Source of the DNA: Hydrogenophaga sp. | GTDB taxonomy: Bacteria; Pseudomonadota; Gammaproteobacteria; Burkholderiales; Burkholderiaceae_C | Direction: 5' to 3' | Length of the DNA stretch: 39,651 bases | Assembly (NCBI GenBank): GCA_018335615.1 | Contig: JAGXRS010000297.1 | Coordinates: forward strand, 1-39,651 | Shown: piece by piece, positions 1-9,682 of the stretch | Layout of the letters: each line of letters opens with the position of its first letter | Numbering within the stretch: the stretch's first letter is position 1 | Program-made: the position numbers and the translations under genes | The notes under the pieces: model-generated | Told to the model about the DNA's origin: nothing | Seen by the model: the letters and a program-made list of their open reading frames with translations, nothing else | Database searches by the model: none

Positions 1-1022
1 GGGGTTTCCACCACCACGAGGTCTTTCACACCCACCAGCCCCACCAGCCGCCCGCTGGCGTGCACCAGGTTGTCGCGGCTGCCCACCGACAGCACATCGC
101 CCTGGGTGGCATTGCCGTGCTCGTCCTTGGGCAGCACGTCCCACACCGCATCCCAGGCGCCGAGGTCGCTCCAGCCGGCGTCCAGCGGCACGACCTGAAT
201 GGCAAACTCGCTGCCGGGGCAGCGCTCCATGACGGCGTAGTCGATCGAGTCGGCGGGGATGGCGGCGAACTCGGCCTTGCCCGGCCGCACGAACTGGGCA
301 TCGGCGCTGCGGGCGTCCCAAGCGACTCGGCTGGCGGCGGCGATGTCGGGGCGCCAGCGCTCCAGCGCGGCCAGCCACACGGAGGCCCGGAGCACGAACA
401 TGCCGGCGTTCCAGAGGTAGTCCCCTTCGGCCAGATAGCGCCGGGCGGTGGCGGCGTCGGGCTTTTCCACGAAGCGCTGCACGGGCACCGCCGCGTCGGG
501 CCGGGCGCCGCGGGCGTGGATGTAGCCAAAGCCGGTTTCGGGCCGCGTAGGCGTGACGCCGAGGATGACGATCTGCCCGTCGGCCGCCTGGGCCACAGCT
601 GTGCGCAACGCGGCGTGAAACGCGGCTTCGTCGCCCACCACATGGTCGGCCGGTGTGACCACCAGCACCGGGTCGCCGCCATCTTCCATGGCCGCCAGCG
701 CGGCCAGTGCCAGCGCGGGCGCGGTGTTGCGCCCCATGGGCTCCAGCAGCACGCGCCCGGGCTGGGCCGCCACCTCGCGCATCTGCTCCAGCACCAGGAA
801 GCGGTGCTCGTCATTGCCCACCACCAGCGCCGGCAGCAGGTCGAGCGCGTCGGGCCCCGAACCCAACCCGGCCAGGCGCTGGGCCGTCTGCTGGAACAGG
901 CTGTGGTCGCCCTGCAGGCACAGGAACTGTTTGGGAAAGCCGGCGCGCGACAGCGGCCACAGGCGGGTGCCCGAGCCGCCGGCCAAGATCACGGGGCAGA
1001 TGGTGGAGGGGGATTCGGTCAT
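1..1022 (-). CDS. Mannose-1-phosphate guanylyltransferase (partial, runs off left edge)
   Basis: Minus-strand frame from CAT at 1020-1022 reads MTESPSTICPVILAGGSGTRLWPLSRAGFPKQFLCLQGDHSLFQQTAQRL..., the classic GGSGTRLWPLSR nucleotidyltransferase motif. Missing from the ORF track because the stop lies outside the window. Confidence 0.93.
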   Translation of the reverse strand, partial: MTESPSTICPVILAGGSGTRLWPLSRAGFPKQFLCLQGDHSLFQQTAQRLAGLGSGPDALDLLPALVVGNDEHRFLVLEQMREVAAQPGRVLLEPMGRNTAPALALAALAAMEDGGDPVLVVTPADHVVGDEAAFHAALRTAVAQAADGQIVILGVTPTRPETGFGYIHARGARPDAAVPVQRFVEKPDAATARRYLAEGDYLWNAGMFVLRASVWLAALERWRPDIAAASRVAWDARSADAQFVRPGKAEFAAIPADSIDYAVMERCPGSEFAIQVVPLDAGWSDLGAWDAVWDVLPKDEHGNATQGDVLSVGSRDNLVHASGRLVGLVGVKDLVVVET

Positions 1023-1211
1023 GGGGCGCTACCTGGTCAGGACGCGTCGGTGGGGTGCCGAACCGCGGCCCTTGCGAGGGCCTGCGGTCCAGCCGACACC
1101 GGACGGCGCGCCACACCCCGTTCACCAGGGAGCGCACCCGCGTCGGGATTGCATCAGCGACCCACTCTAGTCAGTCGGTCCAGCGCACGTGTATCCAGAT
1201 ATGACAGACAG

Positions 1212-1244
1212 CAAAAAGCCCCCGAACTCGCGTTGCGGGGGCTT
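1212..1244 (-). terminator. Rho-independent terminator downstream of amt
   Basis: On the minus strand AAGCCCCCGCAACGCGAGTTCGGGGGCTTTTTG: GC-rich inverted repeat followed by a T run, downstream of the amt stop. Confidence 0.8.
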
Positions 1245-1320
1245 GGTGGCGGTACCGGATTCCACCGCCGGGAGGGCGGGCCGAGGGGACAACCTCGGCC
1301 CATCTCCCAGGAGAACACGC

Positions 1321-2772
1321 TCAGCGGTTGTAGGCGGTTTCGCCGTGCGAGGTGATGTCCAGACCTTCGCGCTCGGCTTCTTCCGTGACGCGCAGGCCAA
1401 CCATCATGTCCACGATCTTGTAGGCGATGAAGGCCACGACAGCCGACCACACCATGGTGATCACCACGCCTTCGGCCTGGATGAACAGCTGCGACGCAAT
1501 GTTGAAGTCGTCACCGCCCGTGCCGCCCAGGCCAGGCGCTGCGAACACACCGACCAGCAGCGCACCCACGATACCGCCCACGCCGTGCACACCGAACACG
1601 TCCAGCGAGTCGTCAGCACCCAGCATCTTCTTCAGACCCGACACGCCCCACAGGCAGGCGAAACCGGAGATCAGGCCGATGATGATGGCGCCCATGGGGC
1701 CCACCGAGCCGCAGGCCGGGGTGATGGCGACCAGACCGGCCACAGCACCAGAGGCAGCGCCCAGCATGGAGGCCTTGCCCTTGTGCAGCGCTTCACCCAC
1801 CGACCAGGCCAGCACCGCAGCAGCGGTGGCCACCAGGGTGTTGATGAAGGCCAGGGTGGCGCCACCGTTGGATTCCAGGTTGGAGCCGGCGTTGAAGCCG
1901 AACCAGCCCACCCACAGGAGCGAGGCACCCACCATGGTCAGCGTCAGGCTGTGAGGTGCCATCGACTCCTTGCCGTAGCCGATACGCTTGCCGAGCATGT
2001 AGGCACCCACCAGACCGGCCATGGCCGCGTTGATGTGCACCACGGTGCCGCCGGCGAAGTCCAGCGCGCCCTTGTCCAGCAGGTAGCCACCCGCGCCCCA
2101 CACCATGTGGGCGATCGGCAGGTAGCTGAAGGTGAACCAGATGGCGGAGAACAGCAGCACCGCGCTGAACTTGATGCGCTCGGCGAACGAACCCACGATC
2201 AGCGCGCAGGTGATGCCGGCAAACGTGGCCTGGAAGGCGATGAAGATGAACTCGGGAATCTTCACGCCCTCGGTGAAGGTGTCGGCCAGCGAGTCGGCCG
2301 TGACGCCCAGCAGGAACACCTTGTCGAGGTTGCCGATGATCAGGCCCTCGCCGCCGAACGCCAGGCTGTAGCCGTACACGGCCCACAGCACGGTGATCAG
2401 CGAGAACACCACCATCACCTGCATCAGCACCGACAGCATGTTCTTGCTGCGCACCAGGCCGCCGTAGAACAGCGCCAGGCCGGGGATGACCATGAGCACC
2501 ACCAGGATGGTGGAGACCATCATCCAGGCCACGTCGCCCTTGTCGACGATGGGCTTGGCTTCTTCGGTGGCGGCCGATTCGGGGACGGCGGCGGCCTGTG
2601 CGGCGTCGGCCTGGGCCGGGCGCGCATCGGGTGCTACTTCAACCGCGGGCGCTTCGGCAGCGGGGGCGGTCACAACGGGCGCGTCCGAGCCTGGCGTGGT
2701 CTGGGCGATGGCCGAGAGGCCACCAAACGCCAGGCCCGCGCCCAGCAAAAGGGATGCAATGAGCTTTTTCAT
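1321..2772 (-). CDS. amt: Ammonium transporter (Amt family)
   Basis: MKKLIASLLLGAGLAFGGLSAIAQ signal peptide, then DVAWMMVSTILVVLMVIPGLALFYGGLVRSKNMLSVLMQ and FDFAGGTVVHINAAMAGLVGA. The listed 656-aa ORF extends upstream artefactually. Confidence 0.96.
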   Translation of the reverse strand: MKKLIASLLLGAGLAFGGLSAIAQTTPGSDAPVVTAPAAEAPAVEVAPDARPAQADAAQAAAVPESAATEEAKPIVDKGDVAWMMVSTILVVLMVIPGLALFYGGLVRSKNMLSVLMQVMVVFSLITVLWAVYGYSLAFGGEGLIIGNLDKVFLLGVTADSLADTFTEGVKIPEFIFIAFQATFAGITCALIVGSFAERIKFSAVLLFSAIWFTFSYLPIAHMVWGAGGYLLDKGALDFAGGTVVHINAAMAGLVGAYMLGKRIGYGKESMAPHSLTLTMVGASLLWVGWFGFNAGSNLESNGGATLAFINTLVATAAAVLAWSVGEALHKGKASMLGAASGAVAGLVAITPACGSVGPMGAIIIGLISGFACLWGVSGLKKMLGADDSLDVFGVHGVGGIVGALLVGVFAAPGLGGTGGDDFNIASQLFIQAEGVVITMVWSAVVAFIAYKIVDMMVGLRVTEEAEREGLDITSHGETAYNR

Positions 2773-2804
2773 GTGCAGGGTCTTTCTTGTTCTGGGAGCG
2801 GAGT

Positions 2805-3158
<354 letters not shown>

Positions 3159-3467
3159 CTAGATCAGGAAGGTGCCGAGACCGGTCGGGTGACACCACGG
3201 GGTTCGATGCGGTTGCCAGATCGTCGAAGCAGGGAACGTGCCAACCCTCTGGAATGGCGACGGGTAGCGCCGACTGCTGTGTCAAATTCACGGCTTGGGC
3301 TCATGGGAGGCGTCGAGCCGTGCCGGCTCCTGTGCCATGATCGCTCCCGCTTTGTCGGTCCTCGGGTATCACACCGAGACCAAACGCACCATTTGGGTGC
3401 AACCCGTCGGACCCACCGGGACGATCGCCGAACGGAGGCAATGCACCAAAACAGGGAGAACCACCAG

Positions 3468-4363
3468 ATGAGTCTTGCATTGGTGCACAGCCGTGCGCTG
3501 TTGGGCCTGGAAGCACGGCCGGTACAGGTCGAGGTCCACTTGGCCAATGGGCTGCCCAGCTTCACGCTGGTGGGGCTGGCCGATACCGAGGTGAAGGAGG
3601 CGCGCGAACGCGTGCGCTCCGCCATTGCCAACGCGGGGCTGGAATTCCCATCCAACAAACGCATCACCGTCAACCTGGCCCCGGCCGACCTGCCCAAGGA
3701 TTCGGGCCGCTTCGATCTGCCGATTGCACTGGGCATCCTGGCGGCCAGCGGGCAGATCGACGCCGCACATCTCGCGGGCTGGGAATTTGCGGGCGAGCTG
3801 TCTCTGGGCGGCGAACTGCGCCCGGTGCGCGGCGCGCTGGCCATGAGCCTGGCGCTGCACCGCGATGCCGGTGGGTCCGAGGCACCGGCGCGCCTGGTGC
3901 TGCCGCCGGGCAGTGCCGAAGAGGCCGCACTGGTGCCGCAGGCCCAGGTGCACCGAGCCCACCACCTGCTCGACGTGGTGGCGCGCTTCCTTCCCGAGCA
4001 AGCGGCGCACGCCGCACCCGAGCCCGACGACGGTGGCTGGGCACGGCTCATGCCCACCGGCCCGTGCCACACGCCCGGCTACGCCGATCTGGCCGACGTG
4101 AAAGGCCAGGCAGCTGCCAAGCGTGCCCTGGAAATCGCGGGGGCCGGGGGTCACAGCGTCCTGATGATGGGCCCACCCGGCTCCGGCAAGAGCATGCTGG
4201 CGCAGCGCTTTGCCGGTCTGCTGCCGCCGATGAGCACCGACGAAGCGCTCGAATCAGCCGCCGTGGCATCCCTGGCCGGGCGCTTCACTCTGGAACGCTG
4301 GGGCCAGCGGCCCACGGGCGCTCCGCACCACACCGCTAGCGCTGTGGCGCTGGTGGGCGGCGG
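3468..4363 (+). pseudogene. comM: ComM/YifB-like Mg-chelatase family protein, 5' part only, interrupted
   Basis: MSLALVHSRALLGLEARPVQVEVHLANGLPSFTLVGLADTEVKEARERVRSAIANAGLEFPSNKRITVNLAPADLPKDSGRFDLPIALG... GPPGSGKSMLAQRFAGLLPP...PHHTASAVALVGGG, then homology stops abruptly. The expected continuation (PGEISLAHxGVLFLDE) is absent from the window. Confidence 0.93.
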
Positions 4364-4440
4364 TGTAAGACTTCACACACAACGCGACCGTCGCAAATTA
4401 AACGCGACTAAGCTTCATTGACTGCGACTAAGGATAGCCA
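4364..4440. mobile_element. Putative terminal end of a Tn7-like element inserted in comM
   Basis: Begins TGTAAGACTT at the point of comM disruption; three direct repeats aacgcgaccg (4381), aacgcgacta (4401), actgcgacta (4421) at exact 20-bp spacing, as expected for transposase-binding sites. Confidence 0.65.
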
Positions 4441-6219
4441 ATGAACCCGATTTCTGTATCTATTGATGAGTTCCCTGACGACGGCGCGCCTTGGCGAATT
4501 GATGGTCTCGGGAGATTGCACAACACAGGTAGTTCACGCAGTGAGCCGCTGATCGACGTACACATCTCGGAGCTGGTGCCTCACTACGAAGACCCCCTGA
4601 AGAATGGGTCTCTCGGCACGCGGACCAAGCGCGTCCCGATCAAGGTTGGTTTGATGGCCCTGCTAAAGCCTGGCTCCGTCTGGAAGAACAAGGAGCGCTG
4701 CCTTCCCAAGCTTTCCCCAAGGTCGATCAATGCACAGGTCGCTCCCGAGCAGGTGGAGCTGAGAACTTGGGGTTCAACAGTTGAGTTCGAAGGGCGCACC
4801 ATCCCCTTGATCGCCAAAAGCCAGTTCTACGTCCCCACAGACAACTGGCGCGGTCTCGCTGAGTCCTGGGTCGTTTTCATCCGTCGCCCACTTCCAGATG
4901 TGCCGTACTTGATCATCCCGTCGAGCGTGATCTTTCAAAAATGCTTGGCGGAGTCTCCAGAAGGAATTCGAAGGTTGCTGCGAGGTGAACTGCACCGCAT
5001 CATCGACAACCCTCGCCCACTCGATACGGGTGATGGCGTTGAATCCTTCTTTGTCGAACTTGCCAAGGAGATTCGATCAGCACACGCGTACGTATACGCG
5101 AACTTGGCAGCGGACCCATATGGTAGGCGCGAGTACGAGCGGATGAGAAGAACCCTAGTGGCCGCCAGCGTCAACGAGGACCGTGGGCGAGATAGAGGAT
5201 CGCAATCGTTCCTGAACCTTGGACTTCCATTCAGCAACCCTGTGAACATGCGTTTGCATGGAAAGCTGATGCCGTATAAAAGTGACCCCCTCGAAAACAG
5301 GGTCGAGTTTTCATTCTTGGCGACGGAGATCGTCTCACTGGATGTCCGCCTAATTTTCAATCGGTTGATCGTTCACAGAAAGAACAGCGGAGACAAGGGT
5401 GAGAACGCAGGGGATCCCAGTCTGAAAGAAAGCTGGGCACATCCAGGTGCCAAGTCCATTGATCTGAATGACGATGCCGTTGTTCCGGCCGTCTCGGACA
5501 GCGACCCGCTCTCAGAACTGGAGAAGATCCTCGCTGAAGAAAGCGGTGGATTCAACGCCCTGAGTCTGGAAGTCATCAAAGACCCCAAGCTCACGCAGAA
5601 ATTCCGTAGCTCCTCGACACCGGGCAAAGAGGGCGTCGAGTTCGATGGGACCACAACTACGGGAAAGGCAAAGTCAGGTGATCGAGGACCGGCTGAGTTG
5701 GACGTCGAAACGAATGAAGCCCCTCGAGTTCCTGTGACGCTGGACAGCTTCATCGAAACCCTGCAGATACTCCGAGACGCGGGTCTTCCTTTCGAGACCA
5801 GAGTCGTGACGCCTATGCATCGATACACCCAACGCGGAGATGTAGTGAACTTCTTCCCTAGACAAATCAAAGGCTCAAGAAGCTGGCATTTGACCTCGAA
5901 TTTTCCCAACGCCCCTCCACGCGGCTATGTCGTTGCAATATTGCAAACTGGCGGCGCTTGGCATCACTTTGTTGAGATCGAACGCAAAGAAGAGAAGGGG
6001 CGGTCTCTTGCCCATATTTGTACCTACGACGGATCGCAAATTGCAGCACGACAGATGAGTCTTTTTATGCTCGATGTTGCCCATGAACGCGGTTGGAATG
6101 CAGCCGCGTTGCGTCCAAACTGGACCCTCTCGACGATCAACCACAGTCCGAAAAGGGGCCTCCACCATTTCGCATGTGCTATTGCCAAGGCCATTGGCGT
6201 AACTCTTCAGAAGCCCTGA
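4441..6219 (+). CDS. TnsE-like Tn7-family transposition protein
   Basis: 592 aa. C-terminal region (LDSFIETLQILRDAGLPFETRVVTPMHRYTQRGDVVNFFPRQIKGSRSWHLTSNFP...GYVVAILQTGGAWHHFVEIERK...) and middle region (NMRLHGKLMPYKSDPLENRVEFSFLATEIVSLDVRLIF) resemble the layout of TnsE by eye. First gene after the putative transposon end. Confidence 0.6.
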   Translation: MNPISVSIDEFPDDGAPWRIDGLGRLHNTGSSRSEPLIDVHISELVPHYEDPLKNGSLGTRTKRVPIKVGLMALLKPGSVWKNKERCLPKLSPRSINAQVAPEQVELRTWGSTVEFEGRTIPLIAKSQFYVPTDNWRGLAESWVVFIRRPLPDVPYLIIPSSVIFQKCLAESPEGIRRLLRGELHRIIDNPRPLDTGDGVESFFVELAKEIRSAHAYVYANLAADPYGRREYERMRRTLVAASVNEDRGRDRGSQSFLNLGLPFSNPVNMRLHGKLMPYKSDPLENRVEFSFLATEIVSLDVRLIFNRLIVHRKNSGDKGENAGDPSLKESWAHPGAKSIDLNDDAVVPAVSDSDPLSELEKILAEESGGFNALSLEVIKDPKLTQKFRSSSTPGKEGVEFDGTTTTGKAKSGDRGPAELDVETNEAPRVPVTLDSFIETLQILRDAGLPFETRVVTPMHRYTQRGDVVNFFPRQIKGSRSWHLTSNFPNAPPRGYVVAILQTGGAWHHFVEIERKEEKGRSLAHICTYDGSQIAARQMSLFMLDVAHERGWNAAALRPNWTLSTINHSPKRGLHHFACAIAKAIGVTLQKP

Positions 6220-6369
6220 CCCATGTGCGAACTAAAACTGGCCAGATTTAATTCGTTCCGTAGAAGTTTTCATCGCATTCAGGTCTGCCGCATATCTCAC
6301 TATAGAGCGATAGCTATCTTCATATAAAGTGAAAATCTTTTTGAGTGTGATTACATACTAAAGAGAAAT

Positions 6370-7572
6370 ATGACAAAGAACACTGCATCAGTGCCTGCAA
6401 TCTACGACGGCCGCGAACAGGCCTGGATCAAGCACCAACTGCTGGAGATCTACCTAGAAAAACTACTGCTGATCATCGGCATGGCCGCCCGTTCACAGGG
6501 CAAAGTCGAGATATGCTACGTCGACTGTTTTGCCGGTCCCTGGGGGGATGACTCCGAACAAATGGAGGGTACTTCCATTGCCATCTCTATGCGCACAATG
6601 GCCCTGAGCAAGCAGAAGCTGGCCAAGCTCGGTGTCGACGCGACCATGCGCGCGTTGTACGTTGAACTGGACAAGCGCGCCTTCGGGCGGCTGTCGCACT
6701 ACCTCCAAAAGGCAACTCCTGTAGGGGTCACGGCTCAGTGCATGGAAGGCGACTTCCTCGCTCTTCGACAGGACATCCTCACTTGGTGCGGAGACAAGGC
6801 GTTCGCGTTTTTCTTCATCGATCCCAAGGGCTGGAAGACGGTCGGCGTTCCCAACCTTCGCACTCTCCTAGCTCGTCCTCGGTCAGAATTTTTGATCAAT
6901 TTCATGTACGACTTCATCAACCGCACCGCAGCGATGCGCGAGTGGCAGGAGGAAATCGGGGCGTTTCTGGACCATCCAATTGAAGTCATCCAGAGTTTGG
7001 AAGGAGCAGCGCCCCAAATGCGCGAAGCGGCGTTGCTCAGTACGTATCGAGAGGGCATCAAAAACGCACTACCTCCTCAGCGGGCAAAGTTCCGACCCAG
7101 AACGGCCTATGTGCGCGTCATGGACAGAGATAGGGAACGAGCCAAGTATCACCTTGTCTATCTGACCACCCACCCCGTGGGCATCATCGAGTTCATGCTG
7201 ATATCACAGGACGTCGAACTCATTCAAAAGCGCGTTCGCGCCGCGAAGAAGGCCGAACTCCGGCAACAGCAAAGCGGAATGGACGACATGTTCACCGGGG
7301 CCTACGACGACTTGGCTGACGATGATGAACAAGCCAGTTCAGACGTGGTGGACCGGTTCTGGCTAGAGTACCTATCTACAAGTCCCAAGGTCGTGGACGC
7401 AGAGGCCTACGCCGACATCCTTGAACAACAGGGATGGACGCCCAACGACCTGCAGGCATCCTTGGCTCGTTTGATCAAAGCGGGCAAGGTCAGTAACGTC
7501 AATGCGACCAAACTTAGGCCAAAGCGTCCACTGCACTACGAGAAAAAGGAACAGCTCGTCCTGACACGCTGA
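6370..7572 (+). CDS. tcmP: Three-Cys-motif partner protein TcmP-like (paralogue A)
   Basis: 400 aa; IKHQLLEIYLEKLLLIIGMAARSQGKVEICYVDCFAGPWG, YVELDKRAFGRL, FFFIDPKGWK: Rossmann methyltransferase-like motifs of the TcmP family; winged-helix-like C-terminus. Confidence 0.8.
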   Translation: MTKNTASVPAIYDGREQAWIKHQLLEIYLEKLLLIIGMAARSQGKVEICYVDCFAGPWGDDSEQMEGTSIAISMRTMALSKQKLAKLGVDATMRALYVELDKRAFGRLSHYLQKATPVGVTAQCMEGDFLALRQDILTWCGDKAFAFFFIDPKGWKTVGVPNLRTLLARPRSEFLINFMYDFINRTAAMREWQEEIGAFLDHPIEVIQSLEGAAPQMREAALLSTYREGIKNALPPQRAKFRPRTAYVRVMDRDRERAKYHLVYLTTHPVGIIEFMLISQDVELIQKRVRAAKKAELRQQQSGMDDMFTGAYDDLADDDEQASSDVVDRFWLEYLSTSPKVVDAEAYADILEQQGWTPNDLQASLARLIKAGKVSNVNATKLRPKRPLHYEKKEQLVLTR

Positions 7573-7575
7573 GCT

Positions 7576-8865
7576 TTAGGAAAAGAAGATCAGCGGACTC
7601 TGCTTGGCCTGAAGCCGATCACCCGGCTTGACAGAACTCCCTCTGGTACGGGTCTTCCCGTCCTGGGACGTCACCAGCACCTCACCGCACCGGATTGCTT
7701 GATCTAGTGATTCCTTGATCATGCCTGCCGTCGCCGGCGTCAGACTGCCGATCGACTGGGTTAGCTGCCGAAACTCGATGGGCTCATGACAATCAAATAT
7801 CAGGGGCACAAGCTTTTCACCCAAGCCCTTCTTGCACTTCTCCGATGCTATGGCATCGAAATGATGAGCTTCCCCCAACTCCATGTCGTTCTGCAGAGTC
7901 GCGCCCCGGTCGCTACCGGCACGATAACCCAAAGTGAAAAGGTCAGGTTCTAGGTAGTGCGAGAAATGGTTAGCCATTTCCCAGTGCAGCTCCATCATGA
8001 CGTCGCGAGCTTTGTAGTTCTTGGAAAGATGAACCAACCAATAAGTCCATGACGTGTTGCCCATGGGCGTGATGTAGAAAATCGTGGAGTGGGTGGCGCC
8101 ACTGCTTTCAATCAAGCCTTTTGCGAGATTGCGTTGTATAGCGGAACGCCAGACTGCTGGTGGCGCACTTCGCAAAGACTCGAGAGATGCCCAGTCAATG
8201 TGGGAGTCAAGTCCGAGCTTCTCCATCGTCTTGCGGCTCTTTGAGTTGTCTGCCAAGAATGAAATTAGCGAATCCACGCCGAACGTCAGAATCACCTCAG
8301 GTTTGTCCACCTCGGTGAAGATCTTTTGAATCAGCGGGACCGGCACTTGGTCATAGGCGTACTGGTCCAACAGAAAGATGGCTCGCTCACCACCCTGGCG
8401 GCGAATGATGTCTTGGTTGATGTTGTGGACGTGCGCATCGAAAGCACCTTGAACCGAAATGATGTCCCGTCCCAAGCGCACACTGCCGTATTTCGCAGCT
8501 AGCAGCGCGTTGAGGTAGGCACAGGTGGAGCGGTGCTGCTCGACGAAGTAGTACTTTGCGTCGACTTTGCGAGGTTTGTCCCGGCCGATATTGAGCAACG
8601 CTTCTTGTTCGGTGACGGTGTCTACGACGATCTGCGGGGACCCAGGGCTATACCCACCGCCGTCAGGCGCGGTGTACTCACCGCCGCCAGCAAATCCGTC
8701 CACGATAGACAACACCAGTTTCTCGATGTTGTAGTTGCTCATCAACACCTTGATGTAGCGTCCAAGGTACTCGCGGACAATTTGGTGTTTGACCAAACTG
8801 TGGTGGTCGATGGACGGTGGTGCAGCACCGATCTTCCATTTGTATTTATCGCCGCGCTTTGTCAT
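7576..8865 (-). CDS. tcmP: Three-Cys-motif partner protein TcmP-like (paralogue B)
   Basis: 429 aa; SLVKHQIVREYLGRYIKVLMSNYNIEKLVLSIVDGFAGGGEY, KYYFVEQHRSTCAYLNALL, AIFLLDQYAYDQVPVPLI; same architecture as the 6370 ORF but clearly divergent. Confidence 0.8.
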   Translation of the reverse strand: MTKRGDKYKWKIGAAPPSIDHHSLVKHQIVREYLGRYIKVLMSNYNIEKLVLSIVDGFAGGGEYTAPDGGGYSPGSPQIVVDTVTEQEALLNIGRDKPRKVDAKYYFVEQHRSTCAYLNALLAAKYGSVRLGRDIISVQGAFDAHVHNINQDIIRRQGGERAIFLLDQYAYDQVPVPLIQKIFTEVDKPEVILTFGVDSLISFLADNSKSRKTMEKLGLDSHIDWASLESLRSAPPAVWRSAIQRNLAKGLIESSGATHSTIFYITPMGNTSWTYWLVHLSKNYKARDVMMELHWEMANHFSHYLEPDLFTLGYRAGSDRGATLQNDMELGEAHHFDAIASEKCKKGLGEKLVPLIFDCHEPIEFRQLTQSIGSLTPATAGMIKESLDQAIRCGEVLVTSQDGKTRTRGSSVKPGDRLQAKQSPLIFFS

Positions 8866-8932
8866 GTAATATAAAGATTCCCTTGGGACTTCTATGCTAA
8901 TACAGATGACACGCCGCTCCCAATGAGCAGAG

Positions 8933-9682
8933 TCAAGCCAGCGCCATCATCTGCGCAGGCATCTGATCCCAAACACGACCGTTCAGCAGGCGTCCGTTGG
9001 CAGACTTGGCGCGCCGCTTGCCGTCGGCACCCCAGCCACCCCACTGCTTGAAGAAGAAGGCGACACCCTGTTCTTCGCACTGCTCGCGTACCGAGTCTGC
9101 CCATTCAGGCTTCATGGGCCTGGCCTTCGGACCGGATTCGCCGCCGACGATTACCCAGTGGATGTCGGTCAAGTCCAACTCACCCACATCCTCCAATAGC
9201 GGCTCCACGGAGAGGAAACGAATGTGCGCCGGTACCTTGCGCAAGTGGTCGATGCGCGGCACGCCTTGCTTCTTGTTTTCAACTGAAACGCCCAGCCAAG
9301 CGTTCTTTGGCACCTCCTTGTTTTTGAAAAAGCGCGCCATGCGGGCCGCGCGCTTGGTCAGGATCTGGTAGGTGTGGCGCGGCGTTTTTTGGATGACGTC
9401 AAAGACCTGTTCGATGTACTCGTCGGTGATCCGGTCATGGAACAGGTCGGACATCGAGTTGACAAAGTATGTGGTCGGCTTTTTGCGCAGAATTGGGTCG
9501 TTGAGCCGCTGCGGCATCATGGTGAGTTGGAAGCCGTTTTCATAACCAGCAGTGCCCATGGCCTGTAGTCGATGCGCCATGGTCTCGGCGTAGCAATTCT
9601 TGCAGCCAGCGGATATCTTTGTGCAGCCTACTGCGGGATTCCAAGTCTGCTCGGTCCATTCAATCTTGCTGGTCGTAGTCAT
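8933..9682 (-). CDS. Phage Gp37/Gp68 family (DUF5131) three-Cys-motif protein
   Basis: MTTTSKIEWTEQTWNPAVGCTKISAGCKNCYAETMAHRLQAMGTAGYENGF...; C-x6-C-x2-C motif, TYQILTKRAARM, WLGVSVENKK, VIVGGESGPKARPM. Confidence 0.92.
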   Translation of the reverse strand: MTTTSKIEWTEQTWNPAVGCTKISAGCKNCYAETMAHRLQAMGTAGYENGFQLTMMPQRLNDPILRKKPTTYFVNSMSDLFHDRITDEYIEQVFDVIQKTPRHTYQILTKRAARMARFFKNKEVPKNAWLGVSVENKKQGVPRIDHLRKVPAHIRFLSVEPLLEDVGELDLTDIHWVIVGGESGPKARPMKPEWADSVREQCEEQGVAFFFKQWGGWGADGKRRAKSANGRLLNGRVWDQMPAQMMALA

